DNA of 64,000 nucleotides from Polyangiaceae bacterium (lineage in GTDB: Bacteria > Myxococcota_A > Polyangia > Polyangiales > Polyangiaceae). The stretch covers positions 1,426,001 through 1,490,000 of the forward strand of contig JADJRH010000011.1 of assembly GCA_016712345.1 (NCBI GenBank), given 5' to 3'. Positions 50,033 through 59,500 of the stretch are shown piece after piece; within the stretch, counting starts at the first letter, position 1, and each line of letters opens with the position of its first letter. The notes beneath the pieces are model-generated. The model searched no databases. It had not been told where the DNA came from and was given only the letters and a program-made list of their open reading frames with translations. The translations under genes were made by a program, and so were the position numbers.

Positions 50033-52974
50033 AGGTCGCCTCCTCGGCTGTAGCGTTTGCCACCTTCGGCGGTTTCTATCTGCACCTTGAACGGGAGTTT
50101 GTTAAAGTGGGTTTCGAGTTCAAGCGAGAATCTCCTGAGTGCGCGCGCCGACCCGAGCAGATGGGTTGCTTCTGACTCGGTGATGGCACCGTGTTTTTCG
50201 ATGTGGAGGAAGATCTTGCGGGCGCCCTCGTCGGCGATGGTTTCGGCCCATCCAGAAGGAGGAGCAGCGGGAGGAGGAGCAGCGGGAGGAGGAATGGATC
50301 CGGCCCCCGGCGTTTTGGCTGGGGGAGGCGCCACCAAACCGCTCACCGAGTACCAGTGGTTGGGCACCGCACTCTTGACTTTTTCGACACCGTCGGGGTG
50401 ATACACTTCGACCCGAATTCGGTCGTCCGAGGGGCCTTCGAGCCCAAAAAAAACCTCACTCCACGCGTCGCCGACTGCGACCTGAATGCGCCCTGTTTTG
50501 AGTTTGGCGGGTCCACTCACGTCTTTTAAGATCGCGTTCATGCCGTCGGGCACGCGGAAGGCGAGATCGATCGACGCGGGGGCCGCGAAGCCCAGGCTTG
50601 TGGTTGTTTCTTTGGCAAACACAACTCGGAGACGCAACCTGTGCAGCCCCAGAACATCGGTGAGCGCATCTACTTCCACTTGATAGGTGGAATAACCCGT
50701 ATGTTCTGCCCGCTTTCGACTGACCGTCAAGACTGGGATGATACGCTCTTGCGGGCTATTTCCCCCATGCACGAACGTGCCGCCGGAATTGGCGGTTGCA
50801 AACACGGAGGTGTCTTCGAGGAACAAGAGATAACCCTTGAGCCCATCGTATCCCAGCGACGAGAGAGACACGTTGACCATGCCTTTTTCCGAGCGGGGGT
50901 ATTCGTCGAACACATAGCGCCGCTGCGGGTCGACCATTTTACCATACGTGCGAATTTGAGCGGTTTCGTCTTGAATCAAAAACCCATGGTCCGCGGTAAA
51001 CACGAAGTTTTTGATCCCCGCGAGCTGGAGATGGTGCCAAGCTGCTTTGATCTGGCGCAGGGTCGACTCGAATGTGGGCAGGCCCACGTTGGCCTCACCG
51101 GCGTCGTCGATTTCTCTGGAGTGGACGATCACCAAACGGTGGGGTTTGATTTCTTTGGTTAATGCGGCGGTGCTCGCATCACATACATCGGCTAAGTTCT
51201 TGAGAAGCGCCGGTTTCCCCACACTTCGCATCCCCATCGCATCGGCCCGATCTCTGGGCAAACACACGGTGGTCTCGCCGGTCTTGAATCCCTTGAAAAC
51301 GCCGGACACAAGCAACCGATCACCCGACGCGACCGGGGCCAATACGTTCATGCCCACCAAAGTGATGGTGGGCAGCTCGGCCAGTCGAGGCTTGAGATCC
51401 ACCGCGGTGCCCGAACCTTTCAGATCGTCGAAAAATTCGGTCGCCATCTCGAACCGGAAGGCATCGATAAGGAAGACCGCAACCTTCTCTCCACTTTGCG
51501 TCAGAGGGGCCACGACCTGTTCGTAGATCGTGCGCTGGCGCAGATCGGCGGAGGGAAGAAATCCACCTTCCTTGCAGAGAGCCGCAAAGTCCTTCGCGAG
51601 TTCGTCCGCCCACGCCCGGTGGGCCGTACGGAGCGCCGTGGCCACTTCGCGGAGCGCTCCATATTGGGGCAGGCGAGACTCCAAAAGGGCGAGGCGCCGC
51701 TGTTCAAACCGCCGGTGAGCGCGATCGACTTCAAATGCGCCGCTCGCATACAGATCGGCAGCGTGATCGAGACTGCGCGCCCCAGCGAAGGGCCTCTGGT
51801 GCTTCTTGAGAGTAGCTCCAAATTCGGCGGCCTCTTCCACCAGAGTCCAAGCCCAGCGGCGGGGCTGGTCACGCTTGAGCCAAAACGATTTTTCGCCCTG
51901 CCGGGCCTCGCACCAGCTTTTTGCTTTGGGCCAATCTTCTTTGGAGAGCGCTTGCACCGCTCCTTCGAGGATGCGAACTTCTTCTTCGCGGAAGGTGTCG
52001 ATCTGACCCAGATCTTCGGGCGACATTTGGCTGAGTTCGTGGGCAAGAAATACCTCCATCTCGTCGGCCATGCGCGAATAGGCATCGCCCGCGTCTCTGC
52101 GCAGGTTGGCCGCCAGGTCACAACATGCCTTGACGAGGGGTGGGGATAGATTTCGGAGGCGCTTCAAGCGCTCTTCATAAGGCGGGCGCCGCAGGTCGTT
52201 CACGTACTCTACCGTCAGGATCCAACCCCCCAGGCAGTGGAGGAGCTGATCGAGCGTGTTGCCTTTTTCTTCGGGGAAAAATCGCTCCCAGCTCTCATCC
52301 ATGCCCGTGAGGCGATGGATGTAATTTTTGAGGGTCGCCAATTCTTCGGCGCCGCCGATGCGCGGTGCGAGTGAACTGGGTTGCGCCAACGCTTCCGCCA
52401 GCACTCGTGGGCCAAATTCGGCAAGGAGAGAAGAAAGGCCCAGGGCGCCGCCAGTGACCGCCGACTGGAGCCAAGCGTCGGCTTTTTCCAGGCTCGGGCC
52501 CGTGGAGAGGAACGTGTCAACGTCCGCGGGGGCGACGCGGGCGACGGCGGCTTCACGAATCAACCGGTCCAACCCTTTTCGGAATCGAGTGCCAGCCTCG
52601 TACAGCTCCAGCACTGGAGTCTTGCGGATTGTCTGCTCGTTGAAACCCGGCAGGTGCACGATGAGGGGGCGTGGGTCGAGTTCGCTACCGTAGGGTTCTA
52701 GTTTGAAAAGCAGGTCGAGAAAACTGCCCCTGAAACCGACCACAGGAAAAGGAAACTCTCCGGCCTCGTGCAACATGGCGAGATTGTCGGCAAAGGCGGT
52801 ATAGTGGTTGTCCTTGTCGAGCCAAAGCACAATGCCTTGACGGCGGGCTTCGTCGCGCACCTCCTGCTCAAGCAGGGCCGATACAAGTCCGTTAAAAGCC
52901 GTGCGAGCAACGCGCGGGGGATGGGGCGCCTGCGGCGCCATCAAAAGAGACCGCCTGCACGGTGGTGGGGTCAC
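50029..52974 (-). CDS. pglZ: BREX alkaline-phosphatase-like protein PglZ
   Basis: A 981-residue PglZ protein. The N-terminal half is helical (VSALLEQEVRDEARRQGIVL, WLDKDNHYTAFADNLAML). The alkaline-phosphatase-like core begins at VFLIDAFRFEMATE (about 499-512, metal-binding Asp503) and includes FVFTADHGFLI (ADHG at 661-664). A Pro-rich spacer (about residues 885-910) precedes a C-terminal winged-helix-like domain. PglZ is the common core of all BREX types and is needed for both methylation and phage exclusion. The start is GTG at 52974, overlapping the pglX stop by 4 nt; an ATG at 52941 is the alternative. The stop overlaps the brxD start. Confidence 0.9.
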   Translation of the reverse strand: MTPPPCRRSLLMAPQAPHPPRVARTAFNGLVSALLEQEVRDEARRQGIVLWLDKDNHYTAFADNLAMLHEAGEFPFPVVGFRGSFLDLLFKLEPYGSELDPRPLIVHLPGFNEQTIRKTPVLELYEAGTRFRKGLDRLIREAAVARVAPADVDTFLSTGPSLEKADAWLQSAVTGGALGLSSLLAEFGPRVLAEALAQPSSLAPRIGGAEELATLKNYIHRLTGMDESWERFFPEEKGNTLDQLLHCLGGWILTVEYVNDLRRPPYEERLKRLRNLSPPLVKACCDLAANLRRDAGDAYSRMADEMEVFLAHELSQMSPEDLGQIDTFREEEVRILEGAVQALSKEDWPKAKSWCEARQGEKSFWLKRDQPRRWAWTLVEEAAEFGATLKKHQRPFAGARSLDHAADLYASGAFEVDRAHRRFEQRRLALLESRLPQYGALREVATALRTAHRAWADELAKDFAALCKEGGFLPSADLRQRTIYEQVVAPLTQSGEKVAVFLIDAFRFEMATEFFDDLKGSGTAVDLKPRLAELPTITLVGMNVLAPVASGDRLLVSGVFKGFKTGETTVCLPRDRADAMGMRSVGKPALLKNLADVCDASTAALTKEIKPHRLVIVHSREIDDAGEANVGLPTFESTLRQIKAAWHHLQLAGIKNFVFTADHGFLIQDETAQIRTYGKMVDPQRRYVFDEYPRSEKGMVNVSLSSLGYDGLKGYLLFLEDTSVFATANSGGTFVHGGNSPQERIIPVLTVSRKRAEHTGYSTYQVEVDALTDVLGLHRLRLRVVFAKETTTSLGFAAPASIDLAFRVPDGMNAILKDVSGPAKLKTGRIQVAVGDAWSEVFFGLEGPSDDRIRVEVYHPDGVEKVKSAVPNHWYSVSGLVAPPPAKTPGAGSIPPPAAPPPAAPPSGWAETIADEGARKIFLHIEKHGAITESEATHLLGSARALRRFSLELETHFNKLPFKVQIETAEGGKRYSRGGDL

Positions 52975-55900
52975 TCATGCTCCTCCTCCATAGGTTTTGT
53001 CCGATCAAAGAGCGGGCCGGTTCGATGTTCTTTTTCGCGCGAGCCGCTCTTTTCGCGGCGAAGACGCTCCTTCGCGAGGATCTCCTGCGCCTCAACGCTC
53101 CCGTGGGCCACCGCGAGCGACGGGTCGGCTTGGCACTTCTCACGCACACGTTTAGGGAAGTAGCGGGCTGCGAGGTGCGACCAGTCGCAGTTTTTCTTCC
53201 CCTGAGCATTGGCAAGTTCTTTCCACCACTTTTTGGGCTCTTTCCACTGGGGATCGAGGAGAGGCCATAACGCGGCGCTGTTCACCAAAATGCCGTCGTC
53301 GAGGTCCATCTGATAGGGAGCATCAACCTCGCGCTCATGGGTTTTGCCGTCAGGCGCGGGGGGGCCCTTTTCGGCGATTTGAGTCACCATCGCGGCGAAC
53401 TCGTTCAGCTCTTCGAGAAGCTTTTGAACCTCGGCAGCGCGCTTCTCTGCAGACCCGCGCGACGGCCCCGAAACGCGCGCGTCGCGCAGGTCAGCGAGTT
53501 CGCCTTCTACCCGTCGCTTTTCGTGCACCAAGTGCTCGGCAAGCAAGGTGTTCATTGTCGCTGCGCGCAGATGGTGAAAGCTCATGTAGGCCACGTAACT
53601 TCGGCCGGCGGAGGACAGGGGCCAGTAGATGGGCCGGCCTTCGTACATGCTGCGGTGCTCCTGAAAAAAACGCCTGCGGAGATAGTTCGCGAGGTCGTCA
53701 CCTTTGCTTAACGCGGCGCCGTGGGTCTGCCATGTCTGTAGAAGGAGGTCACACGCGGGGTGGGCCAAGCTCTCAGGGTTGGGGCCCAAGAAAAGGATCC
53801 CGTTGGGTAGACCGGAAGCAGAATCGGCTGCAAGCCCGCCACCGGGCGAAAATCGCCCCAGAGCAACCCCCAGAGCATAAGAGATGTGCTCAAACGGCGT
53901 TGCGTCTTCCCGCTCCAAGGGAGCAGCGGCAAGGGGCGCCCCCCTAGGCCGGTCCACAGCTTCTTGCGCCCAAGCCTGGGCCGCTTTCCAAGTGGAGGGG
54001 CCCGGCCTCTGGAAGTGGAGCGAAAGTTCGTTGGTCTTCTCGTGAGACTCAAACGCTTCGTGCAAGGTGGCCACAATCTCCGCGTCGCCCTCCACCTTAT
54101 CAAATGGCAGGCGGCGCACGTCGCCGAGTTGAAAGTTGACGGTGGGGTTGAGGGCCGATGCGAGGTCGCGCACCGCGGTTCGGTTGAGAGCGCAAACAAG
54201 GGCGTTTGCCGTTGCTTTTGAAGTGGGGAAGATCGAAGCACCCGACACATCGCGAACGCTTTTGACGGTGTGGAGGCGGGCACCGAACCGATGACCGATG
54301 GTGGTATAGGCTACCCCAAGGTCGACAGCGCGAGCGAGACGAACAGCCGGTGAAGCGAGACGCAACTCCAGTCCTGCATGGGCGGCACGCAGAACCCATC
54401 GATAGGGTTCAATCCACTCGCGCCCCTCGGCGCCCTTGAGATAGGGGAGGTAGGGTGACTCTTCCCCCTGGGCTGCGCGGCGAGCGAGCACAGGGGGCAC
54501 CTCCCACACGGCGCGCAAGAAGCGTTCGTTGTCGCCGGTGGCGATGCCGCCTTGGCCGTCGCCCACATCGTCGATCTTGGGAAGCTCCACATAACGCCGC
54601 AAAAACGCGGGTTCGAGCCAATAGAGGAGAGGAGCGCCCTCGACCGAGGTGAACGCCGCGGCATCGAAAACTTTGTAGTTGGATGGATCTTGAAGCGAGC
54701 GGGCGATCTCGTGAACCTGTGTGGCGGAGATCACATCGCGACTGCCCACACGCGCGGCGAGCGAAGGGCCTTCAAGGCGGCCCGGTGATGCGATGGCCAT
54801 GGCGGTTTGAATGAGCTTGGAAGCCCGCCGAAATGCGCCTTTTCCTACGTCGGCGAGGAGAAGAATATGGCCCTTCAGAATGCGCTCGCGCGTCTCAATG
54901 AACGAGGCGAGAAACATCCAGTTGGCGAGGGCCACGAACGCAATCAGACCTGTGGGTTTGCAGAGTTCGAGGGCGCGTTCCACGAACGAAGCGAAAAGGT
55001 CGGGACTATGGCCAAACGCTTCCGCGAGCACCGCGGGGGGCAGATCGATCTTGGAGGTGGCAAGATAGGGCGGGTTAAACACCACCACGTCGTAGCGCCC
55101 TTCGGTGAGCAGCTGTTTGAGCCGGAGCCCCGCGGCGAGTTGGAGTCCGTCGAAGCGGACGCCGAGATCGTCGGCCCGCGCATGTTTCTGCAAAATGGTC
55201 TCGATTGCCGCACTCGGATCCAGCTCGTCGAACAAGAGGGGCGTGTTGGTTTTGCGCGAGAGCCGTAACAGACTTCCGCGAAATCCCACATAACGAAGCG
55301 CTCGGACGGCTTCTTCGAGGTTTCCCATCCCATGAGGTAAAGCTGACGCCAATGCGGTGAGTGCGGGGTCATCCCCAGCGAGACCGTCAAGGTCAAAGGC
55401 GGTCGCAATCAGATTCATGGAAGGAATGGGAGCCTTGGAGGCCAACTTGCGGGCCTTGAGGTAGAGCACCGCCGCCGCGACCTGCACTGCACGGGCGTCG
55501 ATGTCGATCCCGTGCAGGTTGTGACGCAAAATGCTGGAGGCTATCTCTTCGTCGGAGATCGAGCGACCTTCGTCGCGGGCCTCTTCACGGTAGAGCGGCA
55601 CTAGGAGGTCGAACGCCCCGGCCAGGAAGTGCCCGCTCCCGCATGCGGGGTCGAGGATTTTGAGTTCTTCGAGGCGAGCCGGCAGCCCAGTGGAAAGTTC
55701 GCTTGCATCGCGCACAAACATAGGCCACGGCGGGGGGGCGGTTTGGTCACCGGAAAAGCTTTTTTGCCGGCGTTGTCGCATGCCTACGACTATTCGGCCC
55801 ACGCTGTTTTCGAGCAGCCACTCCACCATGTATTGCTCAGTGAAGAGCTGGGTCTTGGAAGCGATCTCATGGGGTGCAACCTTGCCTCGCGGGCCCACAC

Positions 55901-56555
55901 GTTCGTCAATAGCTTCGCGCGTAGGGTCGTTCCAGAACTGGTAGACCCAGCCCAAGGTGGTGTCGTCGAGCCACGCCGAGCCCAGCGCGGGCGCGTTGAG
56001 GGCGGCGATCACTTCCCTCAGGGCGGCGGGAGAAAGAGTAAAGTAGGGGTCGAGAGGGCGCTCGCCGTAGAGACCAGGAAGGTCGACCGACAGATCGTCG
56101 AACACGAGCTTGAGCAAGAAGTCGAGCCCTTCGTAGTCGTCGGGGCCGTCTTTGTGCACGAGTTCAGGACCATGGGTTCGAAGCTCAAGATAGCCCTTGC
56201 TGCTCCAACCTCCGGTGAGCACCGGAGGGCGAACCACACCACTCGCTTCGAGCTGCTTGAGGAGCACCAAACGCAAGAACAAATTCGCCGCCGCCTCGGA
56301 GGTGGACGCCGCCATCACGTCCGGGCCGGTGCGTTCCATCGCAGCGACCTTGCCGGCACGGCGGCGCTCATCGAGCCATTCTTCCAAGCGCTTTCGCAGC
56401 CGGCGTTCGCGCTCACCAAGGTGTGCGCTCGCCATAGGGACCGACAAGCGAAAGCGCCGGTCGAGCGTGCGGCGAATGTCTTCCTCCAGAAGAACTCTCA
56501 ACCGCCTGACCTCCGAAGAGAGCAGCTCCATGGCTTCGGGCGCCATTTCAGGCAT
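52971..56555 (-). CDS. pglX: BREX adenine-specific methyltransferase PglX, second paralogue
   Basis: A 1,194-residue class I DNA methyltransferase. SAM-binding motif LDPACGSGHFLAGAFDLL lies near residue 302; catalytic NPPY at 494-497 (VVVFNPPYLATSK). Target-recognition sequence follows (about 560-800), then helical BREX-specific parts (QMDLDDGILVNSAALWPLL, YDWSHLAARYFP-like NCDWSHLAARYFP). PglX marks host DNA at an asymmetric adenine site. It overlaps the first pglX by 8 nt and pglZ by 4 nt. It is about 130 residues shorter than the first PglX, partly because about 45 residues near the C-terminus (corresponding to CFWELHPAKAYAWELRL and beyond) are absent. Catalytic motifs look intact, so it should be active, with its own specificity (inference). 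Confidence 0.9.
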   Translation of the reverse strand: MPEMAPEAMELLSSEVRRLRVLLEEDIRRTLDRRFRLSVPMASAHLGERERRLRKRLEEWLDERRRAGKVAAMERTGPDVMAASTSEAAANLFLRLVLLKQLEASGVVRPPVLTGGWSSKGYLELRTHGPELVHKDGPDDYEGLDFLLKLVFDDLSVDLPGLYGERPLDPYFTLSPAALREVIAALNAPALGSAWLDDTTLGWVYQFWNDPTREAIDERVGPRGKVAPHEIASKTQLFTEQYMVEWLLENSVGRIVVGMRQRRQKSFSGDQTAPPPWPMFVRDASELSTGLPARLEELKILDPACGSGHFLAGAFDLLVPLYREEARDEGRSISDEEIASSILRHNLHGIDIDARAVQVAAAVLYLKARKLASKAPIPSMNLIATAFDLDGLAGDDPALTALASALPHGMGNLEEAVRALRYVGFRGSLLRLSRKTNTPLLFDELDPSAAIETILQKHARADDLGVRFDGLQLAAGLRLKQLLTEGRYDVVVFNPPYLATSKIDLPPAVLAEAFGHSPDLFASFVERALELCKPTGLIAFVALANWMFLASFIETRERILKGHILLLADVGKGAFRRASKLIQTAMAIASPGRLEGPSLAARVGSRDVISATQVHEIARSLQDPSNYKVFDAAAFTSVEGAPLLYWLEPAFLRRYVELPKIDDVGDGQGGIATGDNERFLRAVWEVPPVLARRAAQGEESPYLPYLKGAEGREWIEPYRWVLRAAHAGLELRLASPAVRLARAVDLGVAYTTIGHRFGARLHTVKSVRDVSGASIFPTSKATANALVCALNRTAVRDLASALNPTVNFQLGDVRRLPFDKVEGDAEIVATLHEAFESHEKTNELSLHFQRPGPSTWKAAQAWAQEAVDRPRGAPLAAAPLEREDATPFEHISYALGVALGRFSPGGGLAADSASGLPNGILFLGPNPESLAHPACDLLLQTWQTHGAALSKGDDLANYLRRRFFQEHRSMYEGRPIYWPLSSAGRSYVAYMSFHHLRAATMNTLLAEHLVHEKRRVEGELADLRDARVSGPSRGSAEKRAAEVQKLLEELNEFAAMVTQIAEKGPPAPDGKTHEREVDAPYQMDLDDGILVNSAALWPLLDPQWKEPKKWWKELANAQGKKNCDWSHLAARYFPKRVREKCQADPSLAVAHGSVEAQEILAKERLRREKSGSREKEHRTGPLFDRTKPMEEEHE

Positions 56556-59500
56556 CGTTGTCCTCGGTGTCGTCGGTTTGGTCGAAGAGCGGACCCGCGC
56601 TTGACTCGTCGTCTTCTCGCTGGTTTTTCTTTTCGCGGCGCTTCAGCTCTTTGGCTAGGATCTCGCGGGCTTCGCGGTCGTGCTCTTTCAAGAACCGTTC
56701 GCGAGCCTCAGTGGAGTTGGGCTCTTCGATCATGAAGTCGGGCCGGATCTCATCTTGGAGGCGCAGTTCCCACGCGTAGGCTTTGGCGGGGTGCAGCTCC
56801 CAAAAACACGTGTGCGCCACGCCGAGAGAAGGATCGCTATGGCACTTGGCGCGCACACGCGTCGGGAAGTAGCGCGCTGCGAGGTGCGACCAGTCGTAGT
56901 CTTTTTTCCCTTGGGCGCATGCGAGTTCTTTCCACCACTTTTTGGGGTCTTTCCACTGGGCGTCGAGAAGGGGCCATAAGGCGGCGCTGTTCACCATCAC
57001 CCCGTCGTCGAGGTCCATGCGATAGGGGGCGTCGGCCTCGCGTTTTTCGGTTTTGTTGTCGGGCGCGGGAGGGCCTTTTTCGGCGATTTCGGTCACTTTG
57101 GCGATGAAGTCGTAAAGTTCTTCCAGCGCTTTTTGCACCTCGCCGTAGCGCTTTTCAGCTTTGCCTTTGTTCGGCCCTTGGGTTTTTGCAACTCGGAGGT
57201 CGTCGAGTTCCCCTTCGAGCCTGCGCTTGGTGGGCATGAGGTGGTCTGCGAGAAGAGCGTTGAGCGTACCGTCGGTCCATCGGTGGATGGAGGCGAATGC
57301 CATGAAGCTCTTTTTGGCGGACGAAAGGGGGAAATAGATGGGCCTATTTTCGTAGAGTTTCTTGTGGTAGTCGAAAAACGACTTGCGAAGATAGGTTCGA
57401 AGGTCGTCCCCTTGGCCCACGCTTGCGCCGTGCTCTTTCCATGCGTTTGCGAGAAGCGCGCACGCGGGGTGGTCGAGGCTGTCTGCGCCTTCCGTGGAAA
57501 CGAAGAGGATGCCTGCGGGGAGGGCCGAGTCCGGGGGGGTGGTGAGGATGCCTTCGCCGTTTGCGCCAAAGCGACCGAGAGCAACACCGATGGCAAAGGA
57601 GACGAACGAGGTGGGTGTGGGCGGTTCGAAGGTGGGCTCGTAGGGTGGGAGCGGGGTGTTTTCGGGGCGGTCGACAGCAGTTTGGGCCCAGGATTGGGCG
57701 TATTCCCAGGCGGACGGGCCGGGCCTCCGGAACTCGACGGAGGGCTCGCGGACGGATTCTTGTTCAGTGAATGCGGATTCGACGCAGGCGAACACGTCGT
57801 CCGCGTTCAGGGTCGGCAAAATAGGTATTCGAGCAACATCCCCGGCCGTGAAGCTAACCGTAGGGTTCAACGATTCCATTACAAAACGGCCGACGGCGGT
57901 GTTCATATTTGCCAGAAATCGCGGGACATCGCTTGTAATCACCGATCTGCCCACGGCATCAAACATGCTCCTATACCGATGCGCACGAGCCGAAAAGCTA
58001 TTTCCTATCGGTGTAAAAGCGACTCCGCCTTGCATGAACGAATCAGGGTTGCGGATCAATCCACCGGGCGCGCATCGAAGTTCGAGCCCGTCGTTGGCAA
58101 ACCGAACCAAGGATGTGAGAGGTGCTACCCATGAGGTTCCACTTGCACCGCTGACTAAGGGTCTCCATCCTTGTGGCTGGGTGTACGTCCGAAGAACGTT
58201 GCCGTCTTTTCGGCATGTTTCACCCGCTCGAACTTCCCAAACCTGCCGGACAAACCTAGGATTGTTCGATGTTGATAAACCCAAGCGCACAGGCGCCAAT
58301 TCGCCCAGTTTGGGGGCTACTGCGTATTGGGAAAGGAAATCCCGGGTCCACCAATAGACAATCGGTTCGCCTTCAATGGCTTCGAAGCCGCGCGGGTCAA
58401 ATTCGTGTCGCCCGACCTGAGCCAGAAGTCCCGCCGTAATAGCGCTACGATGCTCGTCCGTCCGGACGCGAGCTGTTGGATCAACGGGAGAGATGGCACA
58501 ACAGGTGCCAACATTTCCACGGCAGGTAGCAGACATCGTGACAGGGTTATCAGTCATCTGCTCGAACGCTCCCCAGCCTAGATCGCCAAGAACAAGGCTG
58601 TTTTCGCGGATAATTGCGTGACGAAGTGCAGCAAATTGCCCTAGAAACATCCATCCGCGAATCGTGATAAGAGCAGACACCCCAAGCGGCCTGACGAGCT
58701 GCAAGCCTCTTTCCAAAAACGCCGCATAGAGATCGGCCTTTCCCTTGGGATAGGTGGCCGCCACATACCCGAGCGCGCTCGTTTTGCTGAGCCCCTGATA
58801 CGGGGGATTGCCCACCACCACATCGTAGGTGCCCTCGCGCGCGAGCCGCACAAAACGGATGCCTGCTGCCAACTGCTCCCCACCAAGCCGCAACCCCAGG
58901 TCGTCGCCGCCCGAGCGCTTGGAAAGAAATTGCTCCAGCTTGTCGAGAACACTCGCCCGCTTTTCCCCCATCGGCAGTTTCACCTGTTCTGCCGCAAACC
59001 CGCCAAACAAGTCGCCCTGAGTCTGCTTCTTCTCGACTTCCACCTCGGCGGCCCTAAGGGCCTCGTCCACAGCGGCGTCCACTTTCAACAGACTTCCCAG
59101 GTGGTCAACCCCGGCGAGAGAAGAGAGAAGCTTGTTCGTCAGTTCTTCAGGGAGCCCCACTTCGCGCTTGAGATCGTTTCGAAGGGCGATCACCGCCGGA
59201 TCATCGGCGGGGAGGTTGCCGAGCTGGAGCACCGGCGCCACCAGATTCACGCGCTTTAGGCGGGCCGCTTTTGAAGCCGATTTGGCCTTGAGGTAGAGCC
59301 CGGCCGCCGCGATCTGAATCGCCCTCGGGTCGATGTCGATGCCGTGCAGGTTGTTTTCGATGATCGACTCGGCGATATCTTTTTCCGAGATCGACTGGCC
59401 CCGGTGGCGCGCTTCTTCCCTGTAGAGCGCCGCGAGAAGGTCAAACCCGATCACCAGAAAATGGCCGCTGCCACACGCAGGGTCGAGCAGTTTGATCGCG

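Noticed and set aside
52892..53215. An alternative PglZ start in another frame (MSDPTTVQAVSFDG at 52978)
   Set aside because: That frame ends at 52892 without joining PglZ. The GTG at 52974 or the ATG at 52941 is in the correct frame.
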